Below are positions 22,807 through 37,275 of a stretch of DNA of 64,000 bases, one piece after another. Origin of the DNA: Amphiura filiformis (taxonomy: Eukaryota > Echinodermata > Ophiuroidea > Amphilepidida > Amphiuridae); NCBI RefSeq assembly GCF_039555335.1, contig NW_027305498.1:62001-126000 (forward strand). The letters are read 5' to 3'. The notes beneath the pieces were generated by a model, which did not search any database, was not told the DNA's origin, and worked only from the letters and a program-made list of their open reading frames with translations. The position numbers and the translations under genes are program-made. The first letter of the stretch is position 1, and every line of letters starts with the position of its first letter.

Positions 22807-24765
22807 TGTATGATTTACACACGCTTTAGGCCTACTTCGTGTTTTTATTTATAGGCCTACATTTTGTTTCGATGTCGGGGTCCTGTTTATTTATTATGTT
22901 TGTTTACTATTTAGGTAGTCCTGTATTTTATTCTTTCTTGTTGACTTGACAGCGCCTGATGATTGCTTTTTATCTCTTTTTTTATCATTAAAAAGCGATA
23001 TGTTAAATATTAATATATTGGCCTATGGTATATGTATTTGAAAATGATGCTTTTCAACAACTGTGTCATGTGGTTTAACGTTTATTTATTTGTATTTCTT
23101 TTGTTTTTGTTTGTTTGTTAGTTTGTTAGTTTGCACGTTTGTGACTTTAATTTTATGAAGATTAGGGCTACAGAAAACGATAAGGGGAAACATTTGTATG
23201 TACAATTATTTATTGTTTTCATAAAATTAAGGACAATGATTTTGTGGCTATATATAATTTAAAACCGATTATATCATATCAAATTTCGAAATTATTCCGT
23301 TTAAGAGGACCACAGGATGCAAATTAATGTTGTATTTTTAGTGAATTGTAACTTTCGAACTTAATATAATAATGCATGCTTAGCAGACTACATTTTAAAT
23401 GGTCATTGGCATAATGAATGCAAAGTATAGTAATACAATATAGTACTGCATAAATAAGAATTATGTGCAGAATGCAATACATTATACAAAATACATGAAT
23501 AATCTTTGATATAATAAACAAAATAAACATTTTATTCTCAAAAAGTATGCATATTAATGTTGCATTTTCAGTGAATTGTAAAGTTCGAACTTAAATTTTG
23601 ACGCATTAATAGGACCAAATTGACATTATGGCACGATATTTTAAGGAGGACGAAAAAAGTGGGGGACGATTCTGCAGTTGGTATAGCGTGTCAAAGTACC
23701 CAAATTGATAGCTACACGTAAACCAATGGGATTTTGCAAAGCGGCATGAAAACTTATTCTACACGTAACTCTATGGGATTTTGTAAAGGGGCAAGAAAGT
23801 TTCACCCTGACTGAAACGGTAACATACCAGGTCGCCCAACATTATTTTGTCCTTTATTACATTTTCTTAGAATGATAGAATATTTTTAACTCTTTTATTT
23901 TTCAAATAGTAAACAATGATTTTTGGTCCATGTACATGTCGTCCCGCTGTAACTTTGGCCCTTTCGATATCTCGGTCAAGTGTGATTTACACTCGTTTTT
24001 TAGGGCTATTTTGTATTTTTATTTATAGGCCTACATTTTTTATTTCTTATGTTTGTTTGCTATTAGGTAGTCCTGTATTTTATTGTTTCTTGTTGAATTT
24101 ACAGCACCGGGTGATTGCTTTTTTTTCTCTTTCTTATTATTAAAAAGCTAGATAACAAATATTAATACACTGGCCTAGGGTATATACATTTGAAAATCAT
24201 TGTGATGCTTTTCAACAAGTGTGTCATGTGGTTTAACGTTTATTTATTTGTATTTCTTTTGTTTTTGTTTGTTTGTTTGTTTTTTTTTTTTTGTTTGTTT
24301 TTGCACGCTTGATTTTGTCTCTGTGACTTTTATTTTAACCATAGGGCTACATACAACGGTAAGGGGAAACAGTTGTACGTAAATTTTTTATTGCTTTCAT
24401 AAAACAATGATTTTGTGGCTATAATATGAATTTAAAACGGATGATATCATATCAAATTTCGAAATTATTTCGTTTGATTGGACCACATGATTCATTTTAT
24501 CATTCATTCATTTATTTATTTATTCATATTTTATTTTCATCAATCATTAAAATGCAAGTGATACATAAAACTCAGCAAAGTAATGCGAAATATATGTAGC
24601 AAGAATTTTAAATACAATCAAAAATTATTCGTATAATCAAGTAATTGCGATTAAATCAATATAATATAAGTTAATACAATAACATAATAACGTATGCTTA
24701 AGCAGACTACATTTTAAATGGTAGTAATGATAATAATAATAATTATAATGATAACACTAATGATG

Positions 24766-24817
<52 letters not shown>

Positions 24818-25075
24818 AATATAGTACTACATGATTAATTATTAAGCAAGATTAAGCAAGCATTAGATTATACAATATATATGAATGATCATTGATATAA
24901 TGAATAAACAAAATTAATACGAAATATGAGGCAAGAATTAATGCTATAATTATGTATCAATACAATGAATTAGGAACAATTATATCAGTATAATATAAAT
25001 AAATACAATAATATAATAATGCATGCTTAGCAGACTCCATTTATATGGTCATTAATAAAGTATAGTAATACTGGC
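22807..25075 (+). repeat. inter-array spacer S (complex repeat, left copy)
   Basis: Matches 38791-40995 in inverted orientation and is homologous to the ~1.47-kb loop monomers. It shares atgatttacacacgctt, ggtagtcctgtattttatt, cggtcaagtgtgatttacac, ggaccaaattgacattatg and two embedded 47-bp satellite units at 23711-23800. It includes (TTTG)n near 24260-24300 and (TAA)n at 24770-24815. No gene. Confidence 0.9.
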
Positions 25076-27079
25076 AAAAGTGGCATGAAAAATTGACTCT
25101 ACACGTAAACCTATGGGATTTTGCAAAACGGCATGAAAACTTACTCTACACGTAATCCAATGGGACAATCCAAAACGGCATGAAAACCTGTTCTACACGT
25201 AAACCTATGGGATTTTGCAAATTGGCAAGAAAACTTACTCTACACGTTAACCAATGGGATTTTGGAAAGTGGCATGAAAATATTTTCTACACGTAAACCA
25301 ATGGGATTTTGCAAAATGGCAAGAAAACTTTCTCTTCACGTAATCCAATGGGATTTTGCAAAACGGCATGAAAACTTTTTCTACACGTAAACCTATGGGA
25401 TTTTTCAAAATGGCAAGAAAACTTTCTCTACACGTTAACCAATGGGATTTTGCAAAAAGGCAAGAAAACATACTCTACATGCAATCCAATGGTATTTTGC
25501 AAAATGGCAAGAAAACTTACTCAACACGTAATCCAATGGGATTTTGCAAAAGGGCATGAAAATAATTTCTACACGTAATCCAATGGGAATTTGCAAAACC
25601 GCATGAAAACTATTTCTACACGTAATCCAATGGAACTTTGCAAAGGGGCATGAAAATATTTTCTACATGTAAACCAATGGAATTTTGCAAAATGGCAAGA
25701 AAACTTACTCTACACGTAATCCAATGGGAATTTGTAAAACGGCATGAAAACCTTTTCTACACGTAATCCAATGGGACTTTGCAAAGTGGCATGAAAATAT
25801 TTTCTACATGTAAACCAATGGGATTTTGCAAAACGGCATAAAAACTTTTTCTACACGTAATCCAATAGGACTTTGCAAAGGGGCTTGAAAATATTTTCTA
25901 CATGTAAACCAATTGGATTTTGCAAAATGGCAAGAAAACTTACTTTACACGTAATCCAATGGGATTTTGCAAAAGGGCATGAAAATATTTTCTACGTGTA
26001 AACCAATGGGATTTTGCAAAATGGCAAGAAAACTTACTCTACACGTAATCCAATGGGATTTTTCAAAACGGCATGAAAACCTGTTCTGCACGTAATCCAA
26101 TGGGACTTTGCAAAGGGCATGAAAATATTTTCTACACGTTAACCAATGGGATTTTGCAAAACGGCATGAAAACCTGTTCTACACGTAAACCTATGGGATT
26201 TTGCAAAATGGGAAGAAAACTTACTCTACACGTAAACCTATGGGATTTTGCAAAATGGCAAGAAAACTTACTCTACACGTAATCCAATGGGATTTTGCAA
26301 AACGGCATGAAAACTTTTTCTACACGTAAACCTATGGGATTTTGCAAAATGGCAAGAAAACTTACTCTACACGTAAACCTATGGGATTTTGCAAAATGGC
26401 AAGAAAACTTACTCTACACGTAATCCAATGGGATTTTGCAAAACGGCATGAAAACTTTTTCTACACGTAAATCTATGGGATTTTGCAAAATGGCAAGAAA
26501 ACTTACTCTACACGTAAACCTATGGGAATTTGCAAAACGGCATGAAAACCTGTTCTACACGTAATCCAATGGGATTTTACAAAACGGCATGAAAACCTGT
26601 TCTACACGTAATCCAATGGGATTTTGCAAAACGGCATGAAAACCTGTTCTACACGTAAACCTATGGGGTTTTACAAAATGGCAAGAAACTAAATCTACAC
26701 GTAATCCAATGGGATTTTGCAAAGTGGCATGAAAATATTTTCTTCAAGTAAACCAATGGGATTTTGCAAAATGGCAAGAAAACTTACTCTACACGTAATC
26801 CAATGGGATTTTGCAAAACGGCATGTAAACTTATTCTACACGCAAACCTATGTGATTTTGCAAAATGGCAAGAAAACTTACTCTACACGTAAACCTATGG
26901 GAATTTGCAAAACGGCATGAAAACCTGTTCTACACGTTATCCAATGGTATTTTGCAAAACGGCATGAAAACCTGTTCTACACGTAAACCTATGGGATTTT
27001 GCAAAATGGCAAGAAAACTTACTCTACACGTAATCCAATGGGATTTTGCAAAACGGCATGAAAACTTTTTCTACACGTA
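25076..27079 (+). repeat. 47-bp satellite array A2 (~43 units)
   Basis: Same monomer as A1 but richer in the 'acggcatgaaaacctgttc' variant, often alternating with 'aatggcaagaaaacttactc' as a 94-bp dimer. It ends abruptly at acacgtaa|cccagcaaacg, where the junction MITE starts. Confidence 0.95.
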
Positions 27080-27495
27080 ACCCAGCAAACGCAAAACGTT
27101 TTAGACATCATCGCAAAAGGTTATAAAATGGTGTCAGAAAACGTTTAAATGTCGGGTTATATAAAGGGTACATTAATGGTATAAAACGTTTTCATAACAT
27201 TAAATAGCATTTGTTGGTAATTTACTGCACAGCAAACACAAATGTTTTATATACAAAAACATTTAAATGTCGGGTTATATATATAAAGGGTATTAAAACG
27301 TTTTAATAACATTCCAAAAACATTTTTGGAAACTTGGTACATTCATTCTAAACAGAATGTTATTTTGGGGTTTAAAAAATATTTTGCAAAAAAATGTTTG
27401 TCCAAAATATTTACAATAACGTTTTTAAAATGTTTTCACAACCTTTATATAACCCGACATTGAAATGTTATTAAAACGTTTTGTAAAAATGTTTG
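27080..27495 (+). mobile_element. CCCAGCAAACGC-family sequence at arm/loop junction, left
   Basis: Begins cccagcaaacgcaaaacg and contains gtcgggttatataaaggg twice, with an internal second start (cagcaaacacaaatg near 27232). About the first 175 bp are mirrored at 37108-37275; the rest is left-specific. It belongs to the same family as the TA-flanked MITE at 1370-2035. Confidence 0.75.
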
Positions 27496-29329
27496 TTTGG
27501 TATTAGGTAATCCTGTATTTTATTGTTTCTTGTTGAATTTACAGCGCCGGGTGATTGCTTTTTATCTCTTTCTTATTTTTAAGAAGCGCTTGATTGTGTC
27601 TCTGTGACTTTTATTTTAAGTTGTATGTACAATTATTTATTGTTTTCATAAAATTAAGGGCAATGATTTTGTGGCTATATATAATTTAAAACCGATTATA
27701 TCATATCAAATTTCGAAATTATGCCTTTTAAGAGGACCACAGGATGCATATTAATGTTGCATTTTTAGTGAATTGTAACTTTCGAACTTAGCATGCTTAG
27801 CAGACTACATTTTAAATGGTCATTGACATAATGAATGCAAAGTATAGTAATACAATAAGATTTATGTGCAGAATGCATTAAATTATACAAAATACATGAA
27901 TGATCTTTGATATAATGAACAAAATAAACATTTTATTTTCAAAAGGTATGCATATTAATGTTGTATTTTCAGTGAATTGTAACTTTCGAACTTAAATTCT
28001 GACGCATTAATAGGACCAAATTGACATTATGCCACGATATTTTCAGGAGGACGAAAAAATTGTGGGACGACTTGGCAGTTGGTATAGCGTGTCAAAGTAC
28101 CCAAATTGGTAGCTACACGTAAACCAATGGGATTTTGCAAAGCGGCATGAAAACTTATTATACACGTAACTCTATGGGGTTTGGTAAAAGGGAAAGAAAG
28201 TTTGACCGTGACTGAAACGGTAACATACCAGGTCGTCCAACATTATTTTGTCCTTTATTGCATTTTCTTAGAATGATGGGATATTTTTATCTTTTTTATT
28301 TTTCAAATAGTAAACAATGATTCTTGGTCCATGTACATGTCGTCCCGTAGTAACTTAGGCCCTTTCGATATCTCGGTCAAGTATGATTTACACACGCTTA
28401 TTTGGCCTATTTTGTATTTTTTTTGGCGACGGGGTGCTGTTTATTTCTTATGTTTGTTTGCTATTAGGTAGTCCTGTATTGTATTGTTTCTTGTTGAATT
28501 TACAGCGCCGGGTGATTGCTTTTTATCTCTTTCTTATTTTTAAAAAGCGTTTGATTGTGTCTCTGTGACTTTTATTTTATGAACCATATGGCTACAAACA
28601 ATGGTAAGGGGAAACATTTTGTTCGTACAATTATTTATTGTTTTCATAAAATTAAGGGCAATGCTTTTGTGGCTATATATAATTTAAAACAGATGATATC
28701 ATATCAAATTTCGAAATTATTTCGTTTAAGGGCACCACTGGATTCATTTATCATTGTATTTTTAGTGAATTGTAACTTTCGAACTTAAATTTTGACGCAT
28801 TAATATAGGACCAAATTGACATTATGCCACGATATTTTCAGGAGGACGAAACAATTGTGGGACGATTTTGCAGTTGGTATAGCGTGTCAAAGTACCCAAA
28901 TTGATAGCTACACGTAAACCAATGGGATTTTGCAAAGGGGAATGAAAACTTATTCTACACGTAACTCTATGGGGTTTTGTAAAAGGGCAAGAAAGTTTGA
29001 CCGTGACTGAAACGGTAACATACCAGCTCGTCCAACATAATTTTGTCCTTTATTACAATTTCTTAGAATGATAGGATATTTTTATCTCTTTTATTTTTCA
29101 AATAGTAAACAATGATTTTTGGTCCATGTACATGTCGTCCCGTAGTAACTTAGGCCCTTTCGATATCTCGGTCAAGTATGATTTACACACGCTTATTACT
29201 ATTAGGCCTAATTTTTTTCGGCGACGGGGTCCTGTTCAAATTTCGATATTATTTCGTTTAAGGGGACCACGGGACCTGTATCAAATTTCGAAATTATTTC
29301 GTTTAAGGGGACCACGGGATTCATTTATC

Positions 29330-29372
<43 letters not shown>

Positions 29373-32300
29373 CATTCATTCATTCATTCATTCATTCATT
29401 CATATTTTATATTTATCAATCATTAAAATGCATGTGATACATAAAACTCAGCAAAGTAATACGAAATATATGAAGCAATAATATTAAATACACTCAAGAA
29501 TCAATCGTATAATCAAGTAGTTATGATTAAATCAATATAGTATAAGTCAATACAAAAACATAATAACACATGCTTAAGCAGACTACATTTTAATGGCAGT
29601 AATGATAATAATAATTATTATAATGATAACACTAATAATGATAATAATAGGAATAATAATTATACAATATAGTACTGCATGATTAATTATTAAGCAAGAT
29701 TAAGCAAGCATTAGATTATACAAAATATATGAATGATCATTCATATAATGAATAAATAAAATTAATACGAAATATGAGGCAAGAAATAAAGGTATAATTA
29801 TATATCAATACAATCAATTAGTATTATATAAGTATAATATAAATAGATACAATAACATAATAATTCATGCTTAGCATACTACATTTTAAATGGTCATTGA
29901 CATAATGAATACCAAAGTATAGTAATGCAAAATAGTACTGCATAAATAAGAATTATGTGCAGAATGCATTAAATTATACAAAATACATGAATGATCTTAG
30001 ATATAATGAATAAAATAAACATTTTATTTTCAAAAGGTATGCATATTAATGTTGTATTTTCAGTGAATTGTAACTTTCGAACTTAAATTTTGACGCATTA
30101 ATATAGGACCAAATTGACATTATGCCACGATATTTTCAGGAGGACGAAAAAATTGTGGGACGGCTTTGCAGTTGGTATAGCGTGTAAAAGTACCCAAATT
30201 GATAGCTACACGTAAACCAATGGGATTTTGCAAAGGGGCATGAAAACTTATTATACACGTAACTCTATGGGGTTTTGTAAAAGGGCAAGAAAGTTTGACC
30301 GTGACTGAAACGGTAACATACCAGGTCGTCCAACATTATTTTGTCCCTAATTATATTTTCTTAGAATGATAGGATATTTTTATCTCTTTTATTTTTCAAA
30401 TAGTAAACAATGATTTTTGGTCCATGTACATGTCGTCCAGTAGTAACTTAGGCCCTTTCGATATCTCGGTCACGTATGATTTACACACGCTTATTAGGCC
30501 TATTTTGTATTTTTTTCGGCGACGGGGTCATGTTCAAATTTCGAAATTATTTCGTTTAAGGGGACCACGGGATTCATTTATCATTGATTCATTGATTCAT
30601 TCATTCATTCATATTTTATATTCATCAATCATTAAAATGCATGTGATACATAAAACTCAGCAAAGTAATACGAAATATATGAAGCAATAATATTAAAATA
30701 CACTCAAAAATCAATCGTATAATCAAGTAGTTATGATTAAATCAATATAATAAAAGTCAATACAAAAACATAATAACACATGCTTAAGCAGACTACATTT
30801 TAATGGCAGTAATGATAATAATAATTATTATAATGATAACACTAATAATGATAATAATAGGAATAATAGTTATACAATTATAGTACTGCATGATTAATTA
30901 TTAAGCAAGATTAAGCAAGCATTAGATTATACAAAATATATGAATGATCTTTGATATAATGAATAAAATAAACATTTTATTTTCAAAAGTTATGCATATT
31001 AATGTTGTATTTTCAGTGAATTGTAACTTTCGAACTTATATTTTGACGCATTAATATAGGACCAAATTGACATTATGCCACGATATTTTCAGGAGGACGA
31101 AAAAATTGTGGGACGGCTTTGCAGTTGGTATAGCGTGTAAAAGTACCCAAATTGATAGCTACACGTAAACCAATGAGATTTTGCAAAGCGGCATGAAAAC
31201 TTATTCTACACGTAACTCTATGGGGTTTTGTAAAAGGGCAAGAAAGTTTGATCGTGACTGAAACGGTAACATACCAGGTCGTCCAACATTATTTTGTCCT
31301 TTATTACATTTTCTTAGAATGATTGGATATTTTTATCTCTTTTATTTTTCAAATAGTAAACAATGATTTTTGGTCCATGTACATGTCGTCCCGTAGTAAC
31401 TTAGGCCCTTTCGATATCTCGGTCACGTATGATTTACACACGCTTATTAGGCCTATTTTGTATTTTTTTCGGCGACGGGGTCCTGTTCAAATTTCGAAAT
31501 TATTTCGTTTAAGGGGACCACGGGATTCATTTATCATTGATTCGTTTATTCATTCATTCATTCATATTTTATATTCATCAATCATTAAAATGCATGTGAT
31601 AAATAAAACTCAGCAAAGTAATACGAAATATATGAAGCAATAATATTAAACTACACTTAATAATCAATCGTATAATCAAGTAGTTATGATTAACTCAATA
31701 TAATAAAAGTCAATACAAAAACATAATAACACATGCTTTTAGCAGACTACATTTTAATGGCAGTAATGATAATAATAATTATTATAATGATAACACTAAT
31801 AATGATAATAATAGGAATAATAATTATACAATATAGTACTGCATGATTAATTATTAAGCAAGATTAAGCAAGCATTAGATTATACAAAATATATGAATGA
31901 TCATTTATATAATGAATAAATAAAATTAATACGAAATATGAGGCAAGAAATAAAGGTATAATTATATATCAATACAATCAATTAGTATTATATAAGTATA
32001 ATATAAATAGATACAATAACATAATAATTCATGCTTAGCATACTACATTTTAAATGGTCATTGACATAATGAATACCAAAGTATAGTAATGCAAAATAGT
32101 ACTGCATAAATAAGAATTATGTGCAGAATGCATTAAATTATACAAAATACATGAATGATCTTAGATATAATGAATAAAATAAACATTTTATTTTCAAAAG
32201 GTATGCATATTAATGTTGTATTTTCAGTGAATTGTAACTTTCGAACTTAAATTTTGACGCATTAATATAGGACCAAATTGACATTATGCCACGATATTTT

Positions 32301-35300
32301 CAGGAGGACGAAAAAATTGTGGGACGGCTTTGCAGTTGGTATAGCGTGTAAAAGTACCCAAATTGATAGCTACACGTAAACCAATGGGATTTTGCAAAGC
32401 GGCATGAAAACTTATTCTACACGTAACTCTATGGGGTTTTGTAAAAGGGCAAGAAAGTTTGACCGTGACTGAAACGGTAACATACCAGGTCGTCCAACAT
32501 TATTTTGTCCCTAATTATATTTTCTTAGAATGATAGGATATTTTTATCTCTTTTATTTTTCAAATAGTAAACAATGATTTTTGGTCCATGTACATGTCGT
32601 CCCGTAGTAACTTAGGTCCTTTCGATATCTCGGTCACGTATGATTTACACACGCTTATTAGGCCTATTTTGTATTTTTTTCGGCGACGGGGTCCTGTTCA
32701 AATTTCGAAATTATTTCGTTTAAGGGGACCACGGGATTCATTTATCATTGATTCATTGATTGATTCATTCATTCATATTTTATATTCATCAATCATTAAA
32801 ATGCATGTGATACATAAAACTCAGCAAAGTAATACGAAATATATGAAGCAATAATATTAAAATACACTCAAAAATCAATCGTATAATCAAGTAGTTATGA
32901 TTAAATCAATATAATAAAAGTCAATACAAAAACATAATAACACATGCTTAAGCAGACTACATTTTAATGGCAGTAATGATAATAATAATTATTATAATGA
33001 TAACACTAATAATGATAATAATAGGAATAATAGTTATACAATTATAGTACTGCATGATTAATTATTAAGCAAGATTAAGCAAGCATTAGATCAGGCCTTC
33101 TCAACTGGCGGCGCTCGCCACTTGTGGCGCTTGGAGTCAGTTGAAGTGGCGCACGAAGTGGCGCGCGGTAATTTTAATATTTTTTCACATAAATTTTTGA
33201 ACAAAAAAGGGGTGAAAATACCCAATCTAGGCCTTTAAAAAACCTTAAAATCCATGAACTTCCGGGGGCGCTGCCCCCTGGACCCCCGAAAAAGCACCAC
33301 TGCACCTTAACCGCTATGCATACGCGCTACATCGCAGAGTCCTCCTTGACATGTTGGCACTTCATGATCACTAAAATTTCCCAGTTGGCACTTCAAATAA
33401 ATTAGTTGAGAAGGCCTGCATTAGATTATACAAAATATATGAATGATCATTTATATAATGAATAAGCCAAATTAATACGAAATATGAGGAAAGAATTAAA
33501 AGTATAATTATATATCAATACAATCAATTAGTATAAGTATAATATAAATAGATACAATAACATAATAATTCATGCTTAGCATACTACATTTTAAATGGTC
33601 ATTGACATAATGAATACCAAAGTTTAGTAATACAAAATAGTACTGCATAAATAAGAATTATGTGCTGAATGCATAAAATTATACAAAATAAATGAATAAT
33701 CTTTGATATAATGATGAACAAAATAAACATTTTATTTTCAAAAGGTATGCATATTAATGTTGTATTTTCAGTGAATTTTAACTTTCGAACTTAAATTTTG
33801 ACGCATTATAGGACCAAATTGACATTATGCCACGATATTTTCAGGAGGACGAAAACATTGTGGGACGACTTTGCAGTTGGTATAGCGTGTCAAAGTACCC
33901 ACATTGATAGCTACACGTAAACCAATGGGATTTTGCAAAGCGGCATGAAAACTTATTCTACACGTAACTCTATGGGGTTTTGTAAAAGGGCAAGAAAGTT
34001 TGACCGTGACTGAAACGGTAACATACCAGGTCGTCCAACATTATTTTGTCCTTTATTACATTTTCTTAGAATGATAGGATATTTTTATCTCTTTTATTTT
34101 TCAAATAGTAAACAATGATTTTTGGTCCATGTACATGTCGTCCCGTAGTAACTTAGGCCCTTTCGATATCTCGGTCAAGTATGAATTACACACGCTTATT
34201 AGGCCTATTTTGTATTTTTTTTCGGCGACGGGGTCCTGTTTATTTCTTATGTTTGTTTGCTATTAGGTAGTCCTGTATTTTATTGTTTTTTTTGTGAATT
34301 TACAGCGCCGGGTGATTGCTTTTTATCTCTTTCTTATTTTTAAAAAGCGTTTGATTGTGTCTCTGTGACTTTTATTTTATGAACCATATGGCTACATACA
34401 ATGGTGAGGGGAAACATTTTATACGTCCATTATTAATTGTTTTCATAAAATTAAGGGCAATGCTTTTGTGGCTATATATAATTTAAAACAGATGATATCA
34501 TGTCAAATTTCGAAATTATTTCGTTTAAGGGGACCACGGGATTCATTTATCATTGATTGATTCATTCATTCATTCATATTTTTTATTCATCAATCATTAA
34601 AATGCATGTGATACATAAACCTCAGCAAAGTAATACGAAATATATGAAGCAATAATATTAATTACACTCAAGAATCAATCGTATAATCAAGTAGTTATGA
34701 TTAAATCAATATAATATAAGTCAATACAAAAACATAATAACGCATGCTTAAGCAGACTACATTTTAATGGCAGTCATGATAATAATAATTATTATAATGA
34801 TAACACTAATAATGATAATAATAGGAATAATAATTATACAATATAGTACTGCATGATTAATTATTAAGCAAGATTAAGCAAGCATTAGATTATACAAAAT
34901 ATATGAATGATCATTTATATAATGAATAAACAAAATTAATACGAAATATGAGGCAAGAATTAAAGGTATAATTATATATCAGTACAATCAATTAGTATTA
35001 TATAAGTATAATATAAATAGATACAATAACATAATAATTCATGCTTAGCATACTACATTTTAAATGGTCATTGACATAATGAATACCAAAGTATAGCAAT
35101 ACAAAATAGTACTGCATAAATAAGAATTATGTGCTGAATGCATAAAATTATACAAAATACATGAATGATCTTTGATATAATGATGAACAAAATAAACATT
35201 TTATTTTCAAAAGGTATGCATATTAATGTTGTATTTTCAGTGAATTTTAACTTTCGAACTTAAATTTTGACGCATTATAGGACCAAATTGACATTATGCC

Positions 35301-37107
35301 ACGATATTTTCAGGAGGACGAAAAAATTGTGGGACGACTTTGCAGTTGGTATAGCGTGTCAAAGTACCCAAATTGATAGCTACACGTAAACCAATGGGAT
35401 TTTGCAAAGGGGCATGAAAACTTAATCTACACGTAACTCTATGGGGTTTTGTAAAAGGGCAAGAAAGTTTGACCGTGACTGAAACGGTAACATACCAGGT
35501 CGTCCAACATTATTTTGTCCTTTATTACATTTTCTTAGAATGATAGGATATTTTTATCTCTTTTATTTTTCAAATAGTAAACAATGATTTTTGGTCCATG
35601 TACATGTCGTCCCGTAGTAACTTAGGCCCTTTCGATATTTCGGTCAAGTATGATTTACACACGCTTATTAGGCTTTTTTTGTATTTTTTTTCGGCGACGG
35701 GGTCCTGTTTATTTCTTATGTTTGTTTGCTATTAGGTAGTCCTGTATTTTATTGTTTTTTTTGTGAATTTACAGCGCCGGGTGATTGCTTTTATCTCTTT
35801 CTTATTTTTAAAAAGCGTTTGATTGTGTCTCTGTGACTTTTATTTTATGAACCATATGGCTACATACAATGGTGAGGGGAAACATTTTATACGTCCATTA
35901 TTAATTGTTTTCATAAAATTAAGGGCAATGCTTTTGTGGCTATATATAATTTAAAACAGATGATATCATGTCAAATTTCGAAATTATTTCGTTTAAGGGG
36001 ACCACGGGATTCATTTATCATTGATTCATTCATTCATTCATTCATATTTTTTATTCATCAATCATTAAAATGCATGTGATACATAAAACTCAGCAAAGTA
36101 ATACGAAATATATGAAGCAATAATATTAATTACACTCAAGAATCAATCGTATAATCAAGTAGTTATGATTAAATCAATATAATATAAGTCAATACAAAAA
36201 CATAATAACGCATGCTTAAGCAGACTACATTTTAATGGCAGTAATGATAATAATAATTATTATAATGATAACACTAATAATGATAATAATAGGAATAATA
36301 ATTATACAATATAGTACTGCATGATTAATTATTAAGCAAGATTAAGCAAGCATTAGATTATACAAAATATATGAATGATCATTTATATAATGAATAAACA
36401 AAATTAATACGAAATATGAGGCAAGAATTAAAGGTATAATTATATATCAATACAATCAATTAGTATTATATAAGTATAATATAAATAGATACAATAACAT
36501 AATAAATCATGCTTAGCATACTACATTTTAAATGGTCATTGACATAATGAATACCAAAGTATAGTAATACAAAATAGTACTGCATAAATAAGAATTATGT
36601 GCTGAATGCATAAAATTATACAAAATACATGAATGATCTTTGATATAATGATGAACAAAATAAACATTTTATTTTCAAAAGGTATGCATATTAATGTTGT
36701 ATTTTCAGTGAATTTTAACTTTCGAACTTAAATTTTGACGCATTATAGGACCAAATTGACATTATGCCACGATATTTTCAGGAGGACGAAAAAATTGTGG
36801 GACGACTTTGCAGTTGGTATAGCGTGTCAAAGTACCCAAATTGATAGCTACACGTAAACCAATGGGATTTTGCAAAGGGCATGAAAACTTAATCTACACG
36901 TAACTCTATGGGGTTTTGTAAAAGGGCAAGAAAGTTTGACCGTGACTGAAACGGTAACATACCAGGTCGTCCAACATTATTTTGTCCTTTATTACATTTT
37001 CTTAGAATGATAGGATATTTTTATCTCTTTTATTTTTCAAATAGTAAACAATGATTTTTGGTCCATGTACATGTCGTCCCGTAGTAACTTAGGCCCTTTC
37101 GATATAA
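27496..37107 (+). repeat. loop: tandem array of a ~1.47-kb complex repeat
   Basis: The anchor gctacacgtaaaccaatg(g/a)g recurs at about 28112, 28907, 30205, 31158, 32369, 33910, 35379 and 36847. The last two intervals are 1469 and 1468 bp. Shorter ones (795, 1298, 953, 1211) look like deletion derivatives, and 1541 contains a 335-bp insertion. Each monomer carries two 47-bp satellite units, ccatgtacatgtcgtccc, ttcgaaattatttcgtttaa, a CATT/GATT microsatellite, and (ATAATAATA)-type tracts. Short open frames (e.g. 31323-31643) recur with the monomer and have no domain. No transposase, integrase or other gene is present. Confidence 0.93.
33084..33426. mobile_element. hAT-like MITE with 8-bp target duplication
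   Basis: The 327-bp insert (33092-33418) starts CAGGCCTTCTCAACT and ends AGTTGAGAAGGCCTG, a perfect 15-bp inverted repeat. It is flanked by CATTAGAT on both sides (33084-33091 and 33419-33426). An 8-bp duplication and CAG..TTCTCAAC ends are typical of hAT (Charlie-type) elements. The interior is GC-richer than its surroundings (gggggcgctgccccctgg) and non-coding. It is absent from all other loop monomers, so it arrived after the tandem expansion. Confidence 0.92.
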
Positions 37108-37275
37108 AAAATTTGTGTTTGCTGTGCAGTAAATTACCAACAAATGTTATTTAATGTTATGAAAACGTTTTATACCATTAATGTACCCTTTATATAACCC
37201 GACATTTAAACGTTTTCTGACAACATTTTATAACTTTTTGCGATGATGTCTAAAACGTTTTGCGTTTGCTGGGTT
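37108..37275 (-). mobile_element. CCCAGCAAACGC-family sequence at arm/loop junction, right
   Basis: Reverse complement of the first ~175 bp of 27080-27495: cgttttgcgtttgctggg|ttacgtgtagaaaaag at its outer edge. At the inner edge (about 37107) it is fused to a truncated loop monomer (ccctttcgatat|aaaaaatttg). Confidence 0.8.

Noticed and set aside
18290..27080. Repeated open frames of 60-100 codons across the satellite (MGFCKMARKLTLHV-like repeats)
   Set aside because: The unit is 47 bp, so each unit changes frame. The open stretches end at random and reflect stop-poor monomers, not selection for protein.
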